From Thermoplasmatales archaeon (GTDB lineage: Archaea; Thermoplasmatota; E2; UBA202; JdFR-43), in assembly GCA_014361195.1 (NCBI GenBank), contig JACIWA010000008.1, positions 1 through 60,485 on the forward strand: DNA of 60,485 bases, in the 5' to 3' direction. How positions within the stretch are numbered: position 1 is the stretch's first letter; each line of letters begins with the position of its first letter. Position numbers and translations under genes: made by a program. The notes under the pieces are model-generated. The model did no database searches and was not told the DNA's origin. It saw only the letters and a list, made by a program, of their open reading frames with translations. Below, piece after piece: positions 9,101 through 16,739 of this stretch.

Positions 9101-9217
9101 TATGTAAAGAATGAAACAAGAAGCAAAGAAATAAAATATTGCTTGCCCCAGGATGGTTATATTAAAGAATGGGATATAGATGATGAAAGAATAATTATAG
9201 GAATAAAGAAAATATAA
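6185..9217 (+). CDS. ileS: Isoleucine--tRNA ligase
   Basis: 1010 residues, class Ia synthetase at the usual length for archaeal/eukaryotic-type IleRS. The HIGH motif is HPGH (47-50) within GPPTANGMPHPGH. KMSKK lies near residue 580 (GQKMSKKARNYIEPSE). An editing (CP1) domain lies between, with AWTTTPWTLISNVAL and the DEGTGIVHIAPAFGEEDYE segment. The C-terminal part contains the anticodon-binding helical bundle and an archaeal-type extension. The order RYWGTPLPIW and DAWYDSGCAFFAQWHYPF identifies isoleucine rather than valine or leucine. It charges tRNA-Ile in the cytoplasm. Confidence 0.95.
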   Translation: MNYPKMEEEILKYWNEHEIFKKSIEKRKGEKKFVFLEGPPTANGMPHPGHVLTRTVKDVVLRYKTMKGYYVARKAGWDTHGLPVEIEVEKILGLKNKQEIEEFGIEKFNQECKKNVFKYEEAWKEMTKRVGFWIDMENPYITLDNLYIESVWWSLKEAWKRGLLYRGYRVTPYCPRCGTTLSSHEVAQGYKEVEDDSIFVKFKIKGKDEFLLAWTTTPWTLISNVALAVHPDELYVKIEYNGEKIILAEARAKSILKEYRVLDVFKGMELKGIEYEPLYKFVEPDKKCWYVVTAVFVTMDEGTGIVHIAPAFGEEDYEVGIKYDLPVVQLVDNEGKFKKEAGWLSGKFVKDADKEIIENLKERGLLEGEQKYRHQYPFCWRCDSPLIYYAIESWFIGMSKLRDNLLKNNEEIKWYPENLKYGRFLDFIKDVRDWALSRKRYWGTPLPIWVCEKCKKEICIGSIKELKDLAGKIPYDLHRPFIDEIKIKCECGGEMKRVEEVIDAWYDSGCAFFAQWHYPFENEEEFMNNFPADFICEAIDQTRGWFYSLLAVSTLLFDKTCYKNVLTLGLILDEKGQKMSKKARNYIEPSEIFSKYGADALRWYLLSSSPPWQPKRIYEKAIKDALSQFLLTLWNVYSFYKTYSNLDKFDYERDFVKERKLIDRWILSRLQKVIMEVDKRMEEFEIHKACRAIEDFVVDELSNWYIRLCRKRFWTEEQNFDKLSGYSTLYEILSTLARIIAPFVPFIGEKIYLEMKGESVHLCDFPVVEESLIDEKLEEKMRLAREITEIIRGLRAKKNIKVRYPLKEAIISMEEGGELEEVINLIKEETNVKNIIFVENIEEYMEKKVKANLASLGKKYKKDAGNIANLIENCSVEKLKEGKIICNGKEYEISEEDYRIEIKEKEGYIFGEKDGIKVLLNITKSEELIVEGFAREIVRRIQQMRKEMNLEMEEKIIVEINISRDRIDGWEDYVKNETRSKEIKYCLPQDGYIKEWDIDDERIIIGIKKI

Positions 9218-9235
9218 GGGTTAGAGATTACTTTT

Positions 9236-10726
9236 GTGATCGGGGAAAAATCAATTGCAAGAAAATCCGCATTAATTGTATTGATGCAACTTACAAATGC
9301 ATTTCTTGGCTATGTTGCTCTTAAATTCATTGCGGTATATATGCAACCATGGGAATATGGAATTATTGGTTTTGCCTATGGTTTTATTTCAATTTTCTCT
9401 ATTTTTGGAGATTTGGGATTTAATTCCGCTCATATAAAAAGAATTTCTGAAGGAAAAGATATAGAGAAATGCATTTCTACTTTTGCATTGACAAAAATAT
9501 TTCTCTCTTTTTCAATGGTTTTCCTTGTTTTTTTAACAATTGAATTATGGAAGATAAATGGAAGGGGATTTGAAAGTGATCTGCATGAAAAAGCCCTGTA
9601 TATCATTCTCTGTTCCTTCATTTTGAGTGTTTTAGCTCAAATATTTACAGTAACATTTAATGCAAAAAAAGAAATTGCAAAAAACCAAATCCCCAATTTT
9701 GCCTCAACTCTCTCAAGATGCATAGCAACAATATTTGTTGCTTATTACGGGCTGGGTGTAATGCTTCTTTCATATACCTATCTTATTGGCTCAATATTTG
9801 AATTTTTAACCGCAATATCTCTTTTTAATTATAAATTTGGAAAATGGTCTCGGGAATATTTTAAATATTATTATTCATTTGCAATTCCTGTTGCCATAGG
9901 AAGCGCATCCTCGCTTATAATAATGAATTTTGACAGGGTTGCAATTCAAATTTTTTATGGAGCGGAAGAAGTCGGGCAATATTTTGCGGTTTCAAATCTA
10001 TCCCGCTTTCTTGTGCTTTTCATTTCAGCGGTCACAAGCTTACTGTTTCCGATTACATCAGAGCTTTATTCAAAAAATAATTTGGAGGAAATGAAGAGAG
10101 TCACAAAAATTTCTGAAAGATATCTGAGCATGATTGTTTTTCCAATAGTGGTTACGATGATTGCTCTGTCTCAGGCAGTAATTCATATCCTGATAAGTGA
10201 TCAATATATGCCCGCAATAATGGTTCTGCAGATTTTCCCGATTTTTTTAATATTGGAAGCATTGAGCATGCCTTATTCAACAATGTTATCTGGAATGAAT
10301 ATGCCAAAATATGAGAGAAATAGGTTGGCAATAATAGCATTTTTAAATGTTTTATTGAATATCATATTGCTCCCGAGGATCGGGCTGGCAGGCGGAGCGG
10401 TTGCAATAGTTTTTTCCTATCTGGCGGGCTTGATTTATATAAGGTTTATCGCATTTAGAGTCGCAAAAACTGGAGGAAGCTATAGGATAGCTTTACATGC
10501 CATTTCTTCGCTTATATCATATTTTTTGCTTACCTATGTTTTGAGATTTTTTACAGTAGCGAGATGGTACCATCTTTTGGCATTTTCTTTTCTTGGCTTT
10601 ATAATTTACTTTTTTGTTCTCTTCATTCTGAGAGAATTTAAGAAAGAGGATTTTGTTTTCTTTGCGGATGCTTTAAATCCTATGAAAATGATTGGATATG
10701 TTAAAGATGAGATAAAGAATAAATAA
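9236..10726 (+). CDS. Polysaccharide flippase of the Wzx/MATE (MOP) superfamily
   Basis: 496 residues, almost entirely hydrophobic, with about 12-14 predicted membrane helices. The start is GTG. The opening ARKSALIVLMQLTNAFLGYV and the PWEYGIIGFAYGFISIFSIFGDLG segment are typical of the polysaccharide_synt family (Wzx-like). PKYERNRLAIIAFLNVLLN near residue 350 and LAGGAVAIVFSY after it are also characteristic. It is expected to flip lipid-linked glycans across the membrane. It starts 18 bases after ileS and is followed by glycosyltransferase genes, which supports a role in surface glycan or S-layer N-glycan assembly. Confidence 0.85.
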   Translation: MIGEKSIARKSALIVLMQLTNAFLGYVALKFIAVYMQPWEYGIIGFAYGFISIFSIFGDLGFNSAHIKRISEGKDIEKCISTFALTKIFLSFSMVFLVFLTIELWKINGRGFESDLHEKALYIILCSFILSVLAQIFTVTFNAKKEIAKNQIPNFASTLSRCIATIFVAYYGLGVMLLSYTYLIGSIFEFLTAISLFNYKFGKWSREYFKYYYSFAIPVAIGSASSLIIMNFDRVAIQIFYGAEEVGQYFAVSNLSRFLVLFISAVTSLLFPITSELYSKNNLEEMKRVTKISERYLSMIVFPIVVTMIALSQAVIHILISDQYMPAIMVLQIFPIFLILEALSMPYSTMLSGMNMPKYERNRLAIIAFLNVLLNIILLPRIGLAGGAVAIVFSYLAGLIYIRFIAFRVAKTGGSYRIALHAISSLISYFLLTYVLRFFTVARWYHLLAFSFLGFIIYFFVLFILREFKKEDFVFFADALNPMKMIGYVKDEIKNK

Positions 10727-10754
10727 ATTTTTATATTTTGGGTATATAATCGCA
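10725..10754 (+). promoter_or_regulatory. TATA-like promoter of the GT2 gene
   Basis: AAATTTTTATATT at 10725-10737 is centred about 24 bases before the ATG at 10755. This fits the leaderless pattern seen elsewhere in the window and gives the glycosyltransferase pair its own promoter after the flippase. Confidence 0.4.
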
Positions 10755-11723
10755 ATGAAGAAGATAACAGTTATCATACCAACAATGAACTGTGAAAAAG
10801 ATCTAGAGGAATGCATGCTCGCTTTAAAAAATCAAAAATTTAAAAATTTCGATGTTCTTGTTGTAGATGGTCATTCAAAAGATAATACCGTTGCTATTGC
10901 TAAAAAATATGGAGCAAAGGTTATTTTTGACGATGGAAAAACAAGGGCTAGTGCTTGCAATAAAGCTCTGGAAAATGTATCAACTCCATATATAGCATTT
11001 ACAGATGCAGATTGCCTGCCACCGGAGGATTGGCTTGAAAAAATAATTGAGGATTTTGAAAAATATGATGTTGCAAGCATTGGAGGAGCAAATTTTAGTC
11101 CAGAAAGTGATAATGATTTTGCAAAATGTGTTGATATTGTTTATTCTTCAAGGTTTGTTACAGGTAGCGCAAGATATGGAAAGGTTTATAATGAGATTAC
11201 TGAAGTAGAGCATAATCCAGGATGCAATTCTGCATATAGTATAAAATTTATTAAAGGAATAAGATTTGATGAAAGTCTGCCAACTGCTGAGGATGTTGTT
11301 TTTGATTATGAAATAAGGAAAAAAGGGGGAAAAATTCTTTTTGATCCAGAATTGGGAATGCCTCATAAGAGGAGAAATAGTTTGAAGGGCTTATGGAAGC
11401 AAATATATAGATATGGCTTAGGAAGAGCAATTGCAAATAAAAAATATAAAGAGCTGAAAAGCATATTCCATATTTTACCTTCTCTTGCAATATTATTCTT
11501 TCCAATTTTTTTAATTTTCTCAATAATTTTTTGGATTTTATTTTCTCCTATATTTATATATTTACTTCTTGCCTTCATTTTATCCTACTTCCTTCTTTGC
11601 GTTTATGGCTCTGCAACTTCCCATTCAAAATATAAAAATGCAAGGAGAATAATAAAATCAGCATTTTTAATTCCAGTTGCACATATTGCCTGGGGCCTAG
11701 GATATTTAAAGGGGATGAGATGA
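10755..11723 (+). CDS. Family 2 glycosyltransferase with C-terminal membrane segments
   Basis: 322 residues. The GT-A catalytic domain begins ITVIIPTMNCEKDLEECM and has the nucleotide-sugar/metal motif FTDADC (DxD) followed by LPPEDWLEKII. TAEDVVFDYEIRKKGGKI is the usual GT2 acceptor-side ED segment. The last 90 residues contain two to three hydrophobic helices (LAILFFPIFLIFSIIFWILF and onward), so it is membrane-anchored. The donor and acceptor are unknown. Its stop overlaps the start of the GT4 gene (ATGA). The 3' half, from 11270, belongs to a 1470-base tract repeated at 15237. Confidence 0.88.
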   Translation: MKKITVIIPTMNCEKDLEECMLALKNQKFKNFDVLVVDGHSKDNTVAIAKKYGAKVIFDDGKTRASACNKALENVSTPYIAFTDADCLPPEDWLEKIIEDFEKYDVASIGGANFSPESDNDFAKCVDIVYSSRFVTGSARYGKVYNEITEVEHNPGCNSAYSIKFIKGIRFDESLPTAEDVVFDYEIRKKGGKILFDPELGMPHKRRNSLKGLWKQIYRYGLGRAIANKKYKELKSIFHILPSLAILFFPIFLIFSIIFWILFSPIFIYLLLAFILSYFLLCVYGSATSHSKYKNARRIIKSAFLIPVAHIAWGLGYLKGMR

Positions 11724-12739
11724 TGAGAGTTGGATTACTCACTTTTCAAAGTTCAAAATATATAAAATATGTTGGTGTTGAAAGATATGAAAATTCGCTC
11801 ATTTCTGGATTAAAAAATTATGATATAGATATTGAGAAAGTTGCAATTAATAAAAAGGAAATAGGTATTCATCCTATTCCAAATAGAGTATGGGTTTTGG
11901 TATTGCAATATTTCAGCAAAAAGCCAGATGGATATGATTTATTTCATGCATCTTCTCAATTTACAGCAACAAAATATGCAGATGTTGTAACTGCTCATGA
12001 TGTTATTGGGTTGAAAGATATTCCAGAAATAAAGGAAACCATTAGTGTTTTTGAAAAAGGTCTATGGCTTTCCTGCTTGCCTTTAATAAGAAGAGCAAAA
12101 AGAATTATAGCAATAAGTGAAACAACAAAAAATGATTTGATTAATATCGCAAAAATAAGGGAAAATAAAATAAGAGTTATATATCGTGATGTTGATGAAA
12201 AATTCTATCCAGTTAAGGATAAGGATTTTAAAGAAAAGCTCTCAAATTCTCTTCTCTTTGTAGGGGAATTAAGAATTTATAAAAATGCTCAACTTGTTTT
12301 GAGGGCAATGAAAATTTTAAAAGAAAAGTACGAAGAGGAATATAAATTCATTATAATAGGAAAAGAAAGTAAAGCGAGCTTGAAATGGTGGAATAAATAT
12401 AGCGAATTTATTTCAAAAAATAATTTGAATGTTGAATGGCTTAAAGAAATTGATGATGAATTATTAAGAAAATATTACAGCAATGTTGAGATATTTGTAT
12501 GGCCTTCTTTATATGAGGGATTAGGGTTACCTCCTCTTGAAGCAATGGCTTGCGGAACAAATGTTGTTTGTTTAGATAATGAAATAAATAGAGAAATTTT
12601 GCAGGATAAAGCGTTTTATTCTTTTAACAATTCAGAGGATTTTGCAAAAGCAATAAGAAAAGCAATTGAAAATAAAAAACCAGAGAAAGAATTGATAAGT
12701 TATGCTAAAAAATTCAATTGGGAAAAATCAGCAAAAGAA
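11270..12739 (+). repeat. 1470-bp direct repeat, copy 1
   Basis: The stretch covers the second half of the GT2 gene and nearly the whole GT4 gene. It reappears, identical as far as I can read, at 15237-16706, an offset of 3967 bases. The encoded proteins are identical through the shared tract. Both boundaries fall inside coding sequence, at the Ser-Leu-Pro-Thr segment of GT2 and near the last codons of GT4. The repeats enclose the heptose genes gmhA, hddA and gmhB. Confidence 0.9.
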
Positions 12740-12769
12740 ACAAAAGAAGTTTATGAGGAAATATTATGA
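11720..12769 (+). CDS. Family 4 glycosyltransferase (copy 1)
   Basis: 349 residues, GT-B fold. The N-terminal domain has the DLFHASSQFTATKYADVVTAHDVIGL segment. The C-terminal domain has LLFVGELRIYKNAQLVLRAM and the donor-binding EGLGLPPLEAMACGTNVV motif of GT4 retaining enzymes. It probably transfers a nucleotide-activated hexose or heptose to a growing lipid-linked glycan. It is translationally coupled to the GT2 gene upstream (ATGA) and to a 49-codon ORF downstream (ATGA at 12766-12769). All but the last ten codons are duplicated at 15687-16736. The copies differ only at the end: KETKEVYEEIL here and KEAKEVYEEVA there. Confidence 0.88.
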   Translation: MMRVGLLTFQSSKYIKYVGVERYENSLISGLKNYDIDIEKVAINKKEIGIHPIPNRVWVLVLQYFSKKPDGYDLFHASSQFTATKYADVVTAHDVIGLKDIPEIKETISVFEKGLWLSCLPLIRRAKRIIAISETTKNDLINIAKIRENKIRVIYRDVDEKFYPVKDKDFKEKLSNSLLFVGELRIYKNAQLVLRAMKILKEKYEEEYKFIIIGKESKASLKWWNKYSEFISKNNLNVEWLKEIDDELLRKYYSNVEIFVWPSLYEGLGLPPLEAMACGTNVVCLDNEINREILQDKAFYSFNNSEDFAKAIRKAIENKKPEKELISYAKKFNWEKSAKETKEVYEEIL

Positions 12770-12915
12770 AAATTGAAAAAATAGGATACATGCTTTATAA
12801 AGTAAATGATGCTTTTGTTTATGATAAGGGAAATGGTTTAGCCTGCACTTGTAAGGAATATATTCTTAAAAAAAGTTGTAAGCATATAGATGCGGTAAAT
12901 AAATTAATAAAATAA
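12766..12915 (+). CDS. 49-residue SWIM-type zinc-finger microprotein
   Basis: A 49-codon ORF coupled to the GT4 gene by an ATGA overlap and ending one base before the convergent gmhA stop. The C-terminal half contains ACTCKEYILKKSCKHIDAV, which fits the SWIM consensus CxCxnCxH (C27, C29, C38, H40). SWIM domains bind zinc and mediate DNA or protein contacts, usually inside larger proteins, although short stand-alone SWIM proteins are common in archaea. It is not present after the second GT4 copy. Its role in this glycan locus is unknown. Confidence 0.65.
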   Translation: MKIEKIGYMLYKVNDAFVYDKGNGLACTCKEYILKKSCKHIDAVNKLIK

Positions 12916-13476
12916 TTATTCTAATTTTCTCTCAACGAGCATACATATCAAATGAAGAATTGTAATATGAGTTTCTTGAATTATTGGAGTTAATTCAGAA
13001 TTTACAAATATTGTTTTATTTGCATATCCCTTCAATTTTCCACCACTTTTTCCAGTTAAAGCAATGGTATATGCTCCTCTCTTATTTGCTTCAATAACGG
13101 CATTTACCACATTTTCTGATGAGCCAGAGGTGCTTATGCCGATGACAACATCTCCCTTGTCTGCTAATGCTTGAATCTGGCGGGAGAATACTTCTTCAAA
13201 GCCATAATCATTTCCTATTGCAGTGAGAATGGAAGTGTTAGTAGTTAGGGCTATTGCTTTGTATGGCTTTCTTGAAATGAGGAATTTGCCAACTAGCTCT
13301 GCTACAAAATGCTGGGCATCTGCTGCTGAACCACCATTTCCAAAAGCTATTACTTTTTTGCCATTCTTTAAGGCAGAGACAATAATATTTGCTATTTCTT
13401 CTATTTCTTGAGGATTTATGCTTTGACGGGCTTTGACACCTTCGTTAATGTATGAGGAGATGTTCATATGCTCCAT
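12916..13476 (-). CDS. gmhA: Sedoheptulose-7-phosphate isomerase
   Basis: 186 residues, a SIS-domain protein of GmhA length. FGNGGSAADAQHFVAELVGKF is the phosphosugar-binding and metal-site segment, and ISTSGSSENVVNAVIEA is the second SIS loop. PIIQETHITILHLI carries the Glu and His residues that complete the GmhA active site. It converts sedoheptulose 7-phosphate to D-glycero-D-manno-heptose 7-phosphate, the first step of manno-heptose synthesis. It follows hddA with a 13-base overlap. The start could instead be the Met four codons downstream. Confidence 0.9.
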   Translation of the reverse strand: MEHMNISSYINEGVKARQSINPQEIEEIANIIVSALKNGKKVIAFGNGGSAADAQHFVAELVGKFLISRKPYKAIALTTNTSILTAIGNDYGFEEVFSRQIQALADKGDVVIGISTSGSSENVVNAVIEANKRGAYTIALTGKSGGKLKGYANKTIFVNSELTPIIQETHITILHLICMLVERKLE

Positions 13477-14459
13477 ACCTCGAGACCATTTTTAACAAAT
13501 TCAACATTCCTTATTTCGTATCCAGCGAGAGATTTTATTAAATCATGCTTATGCTCTGCATCAGTAAAAAGTAAGGCATATCCTCCTCCTCCCGCTCCAA
13601 GCAATTTATATCCTAATGCACCATTTTTTTCACAATGCTCAAAGAATGCATCTATTTGAGGATTTGTTATTCCCTCACTCAACTTTTTTTTATGTCCCCA
13701 TTCTTCTTTAAGCAAGTGGCCAAAATCATCAAAATTACCTTTATAAATTCTATTTTTTATCTCTATCGCCAATTTTTTTATTGCTTCATAATGCTCCAAA
13801 ACTTCGGGCTCATTCAATGTTTTCTGCATTTGTTTATGAATTATTCCAGAAAAGCGAGGGGCATGAAGATTTACAAGCAATAAGCGGAATTGCAATTCAT
13901 TTATTACATCCTGCTTTATTTTCATTCTATTTACTATTATATCATCTTTTTTAAATTCTATGAAATTGAATCCACCGAATGTGCTTGCGTATTGATCTTG
14001 AAATCCGCCAGCTATTGCCAAATCCTCTCTTTCTATTTTACATGCAAGATTTGCAATTTCATATTCATTCAAATTCAAATTCAGCCATTTATTGAATACC
14101 CCTACCAATGAAACCATCATGGCGGAAGAAGAGCCAAGGCCAGAGCCATATTCAGTATCAATGTGAGAAATTAAATAGAAGCCATTCTCTGGTTTAAAAT
14201 GCTTTATTATTGCATCAAAAAATTGAGAAGCTTTTCCTCTAACATTCCCGTTTTTCAAATCAATGCTATAATCAATATTAAAAGCGGGCTCTTTGATAAA
14301 AACTATTTTATCATTTCTTGGTGTTAGGCTACTATAAGCATATATTCCAATTGTTGCGGAGATAACTACTCCTCCATATTTCTCAAAATATGCTTTTATA
14401 TCTGTCCCTCCTCCGGCAAATGAAATTCGCATTGGAGAGCGAGAGCGAATTGTCTGCAT
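13464..14459 (-). CDS. hddA: D-glycero-alpha-D-manno-heptose 7-phosphate kinase
   Basis: About 331 residues, GHMP kinase superfamily. The N-terminus reads RSRSPMRISFAGGGTDIKAYF, the ATP-binding loop is GSGLGSSSAMMVSLVG, and motif 3 is LLGAGGGGYALLF. This arrangement and length match HddA-type heptose kinases, which phosphorylate C1 of heptose 7-phosphate. The frame is open to TTG at 14465 and GTG at 14462. I chose ATG 14459 because the family N-terminus aligns there and AAATTTATC at about 14483-14491 lies 25-28 bases upstream. It is paired with gmhA and divergent from gmhB. Confidence 0.88.
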   Translation of the reverse strand: MQTIRSRSPMRISFAGGGTDIKAYFEKYGGVVISATIGIYAYSSLTPRNDKIVFIKEPAFNIDYSIDLKNGNVRGKASQFFDAIIKHFKPENGFYLISHIDTEYGSGLGSSSAMMVSLVGVFNKWLNLNLNEYEIANLACKIEREDLAIAGGFQDQYASTFGGFNFIEFKKDDIIVNRMKIKQDVINELQFRLLLVNLHAPRFSGIIHKQMQKTLNEPEVLEHYEAIKKLAIEIKNRIYKGNFDDFGHLLKEEWGHKKKLSEGITNPQIDAFFEHCEKNGALGYKLLGAGGGGYALLFTDAEHKHDLIKSLAGYEIRNVEFVKNGLEVWSI

Positions 14460-14528
14460 CACCAATAAAAATAAAGGTATGATAAATTTTTTTCGATAAT
14501 TTAAAATATTCTTGGAATTATCAAATCA

Positions 14529-14975
14529 ATGTCTCCCGCTCTCTTTATTGATCGTGATGGCACGATAAATGCAAATGAACCAGAATATCCTCACAAGCCC
14601 GAGCACCTCAAAATATATGAAGATGCAGTAGAACTGATGAGAGAATATCAGCAAAAAGGCTATCTCCTCATCATTATCACAAATCAGAGTGGCATAGGAA
14701 GAGGCTACTTCACAGAGCAACAGATGCATCATTTCAATTCCCTCCTAAGACAAGAATTAGAAAAGCGAGGAGTAAGAATAGACGCCATCTACTTCTGCCC
14801 CCACAAGCCAGAGGACAACTGCAATTGCAGGAAGCCAAAAACAGGCTTAATAGAGCAAGCCCTCAAGGACTTCAACATTGACTTAAAAAACTCCATAGTA
14901 GTAGGCGATAGAGATGATATAGATGGAGAAATGGCAAGAAGATTAGGGATAAAATATATTTTGTTTAGGAGGTAA
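14529..14975 (+). CDS. gmhB: D-glycero-D-manno-heptose 1,7-bisphosphate 7-phosphatase
   Basis: 148 residues, HAD superfamily, histidinol-phosphatase/GmhB type. The nucleophile motif is FIDRDGT (D8 and D10). ITNQSGIGRGYFTEQQM follows. A zinc-binding loop is made by CPHKPEDNCNCRKPKTG, and the Mg2+ motif is VVGDRDDIDGEM. It removes the 7-phosphate from heptose 1,7-bisphosphate. With gmhA and hddA it supplies three of the four steps to GDP-D-glycero-alpha-D-manno-heptose; the HddC nucleotidyltransferase is not in the window. TTTAAAATATT at 14500-14510 is a likely TATA box 24 bases before the ATG. Confidence 0.88.
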   Translation: MSPALFIDRDGTINANEPEYPHKPEHLKIYEDAVELMREYQQKGYLLIIITNQSGIGRGYFTEQQMHHFNSLLRQELEKRGVRIDAIYFCPHKPEDNCNCRKPKTGLIEQALKDFNIDLKNSIVVGDRDDIDGEMARRLGIKYILFRR

Positions 14976-15021
14976 AATTTGGTAAAAATGCTAAAATACC
15001 TTTTAGAATTTACTTATTTTG

Positions 15022-15690
15022 ATGAGGATAATTCATTTCAATGTAAAAAATGAAAATTATGATGAGTTACTAAATATTGTAGTTCCAACAAAGTCAGTGG
15101 AGGGAAACCTTCTTTTTAAAAATTTAATGAAGAGCATACATGAAAATGCAGAAGATTTAGAGATGGATGTGATTGTTTCTGCGGTTGAGTCAAGTGGTCC
15201 AGAATTTAGTTTTGCAAAGTCGGTAAATAAAGGAGCTGAAAGTCTGCCAACTGCTGAGGATGTTGTTTTTGATTATGAAATAAGGAAAAAAGGGGGAAAA
15301 ATTCTTTTTGATCCAGAATTGGGAATGCCTCATAAGAGGAGAAATAGTTTGAAGGGCTTATGGAAGCAAATATATAGATATGGCTTAGGAAGAGCAATTG
15401 CAAATAAAAAATATAAAGAGCTGAAAAGCATATTCCATATTTTACCTTCTCTTGCAATATTATTCTTTCCAATTTTTTTAATTTTCTCAATAATTTTTTG
15501 GATTTTATTTTCTCCTATATTTATATATTTACTTCTTGCCTTCATTTTATCCTACTTCCTTCTTTGCGTTTATGGCTCTGCAACTTCCCATTCAAAATAT
15601 AAAAATGCAAGGAGAATAATAAAATCAGCATTTTTAATTCCAGTTGCACATATTGCCTGGGGCCTAGGATATTTAAAGGGGATGAGATGA
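15022..15690 (+). pseudogene. Chimeric, internally truncated GT2 glycosyltransferase
   Basis: About 222 residues. The first 72 or so are the start of a different GT2 enzyme (LNIVVPTKSVEGNLLFKNLM, then FSFAKSVNKGAE). From SLPTAEDVVFDYEIRK onward the protein is identical to the GT2 at 10755-11723. The junction removes the part that should carry the DxD motif (FTDADC in the parent), so nucleotide-sugar binding is probably lost although the frame is intact. The chimera was made by the 1470-base repeat. ATG 15022 is preferred over the TTG at 15019. It overlaps the GT4 copy by ATGA exactly as in the parent locus. Confidence 0.75.
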
Positions 15691-16706
15691 TGAGAGTTGG
15701 ATTACTCACTTTTCAAAGTTCAAAATATATAAAATATGTTGGTGTTGAAAGATATGAAAATTCGCTCATTTCTGGATTAAAAAATTATGATATAGATATT
15801 GAGAAAGTTGCAATTAATAAAAAGGAAATAGGTATTCATCCTATTCCAAATAGAGTATGGGTTTTGGTATTGCAATATTTCAGCAAAAAGCCAGATGGAT
15901 ATGATTTATTTCATGCATCTTCTCAATTTACAGCAACAAAATATGCAGATGTTGTAACTGCTCATGATGTTATTGGGTTGAAAGATATTCCAGAAATAAA
16001 GGAAACCATTAGTGTTTTTGAAAAAGGTCTATGGCTTTCCTGCTTGCCTTTAATAAGAAGAGCAAAAAGAATTATAGCAATAAGTGAAACAACAAAAAAT
16101 GATTTGATTAATATCGCAAAAATAAGGGAAAATAAAATAAGAGTTATATATCGTGATGTTGATGAAAAATTCTATCCAGTTAAGGATAAGGATTTTAAAG
16201 AAAAGCTCTCAAATTCTCTTCTCTTTGTAGGGGAATTAAGAATTTATAAAAATGCTCAACTTGTTTTGAGGGCAATGAAAATTTTAAAAGAAAAGTACGA
16301 AGAGGAATATAAATTCATTATAATAGGAAAAGAAAGTAAAGCGAGCTTGAAATGGTGGAATAAATATAGCGAATTTATTTCAAAAAATAATTTGAATGTT
16401 GAATGGCTTAAAGAAATTGATGATGAATTATTAAGAAAATATTACAGCAATGTTGAGATATTTGTATGGCCTTCTTTATATGAGGGATTAGGGTTACCTC
16501 CTCTTGAAGCAATGGCTTGCGGAACAAATGTTGTTTGTTTAGATAATGAAATAAATAGAGAAATTTTGCAGGATAAAGCGTTTTATTCTTTTAACAATTC
16601 AGAGGATTTTGCAAAAGCAATAAGAAAAGCAATTGAAAATAAAAAACCAGAGAAAGAATTGATAAGTTATGCTAAAAAATTCAATTGGGAAAAATCAGCA
16701 AAAGAA
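15237..16706 (+). repeat. 1470-bp direct repeat, copy 2
   Basis: The second copy of the tract at 11270-12739. The match begins at the T before GAAAGTCTGCC. It ends in the last codons of the GT4 gene, where the two sequences change from identical to similar (silent and conservative differences). That pattern suggests recombination between homologous glycosyltransferase genes, or gene conversion, rather than insertion of a mobile element. No terminal inverted repeats or target-site duplication are seen. Confidence 0.9.
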
Positions 16707-16736
16707 GCAAAAGAGGTTTATGAAGAGGTTGCTTAA
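15687..16736 (+). CDS. Family 4 glycosyltransferase (copy 2)
   Basis: 349 residues, identical to the GT4 at 11720-12769 except for the last residues, which read KEAKEVYEEVA. All GT4 motifs are intact, including LLFVGELRIYKNAQ and EGLGLPPLEAMACGT. It is coupled by ATGA to the chimeric GT2 and ends three bases before the stop of the convergent FkbM gene. The divergent tail suggests that another GT4 gene stood here and was overwritten up to its last codons. It should be active if copy 1 is. Confidence 0.88.
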   Translation: MMRVGLLTFQSSKYIKYVGVERYENSLISGLKNYDIDIEKVAINKKEIGIHPIPNRVWVLVLQYFSKKPDGYDLFHASSQFTATKYADVVTAHDVIGLKDIPEIKETISVFEKGLWLSCLPLIRRAKRIIAISETTKNDLINIAKIRENKIRVIYRDVDEKFYPVKDKDFKEKLSNSLLFVGELRIYKNAQLVLRAMKILKEKYEEEYKFIIIGKESKASLKWWNKYSEFISKNNLNVEWLKEIDDELLRKYYSNVEIFVWPSLYEGLGLPPLEAMACGTNVVCLDNEINREILQDKAFYSFNNSEDFAKAIRKAIENKKPEKELISYAKKFNWEKSAKEAKEVYEEVA

Positions 16737-16739
16737 CTA

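Noticed and set aside
15237-16706. Insertion sequence or composite transposon bounded by the long repeats
   Set aside because: No transposase, terminal inverted repeats or target-site duplication; the repeat carries only glycosyltransferase genes and ends inside homologous coding sequence.
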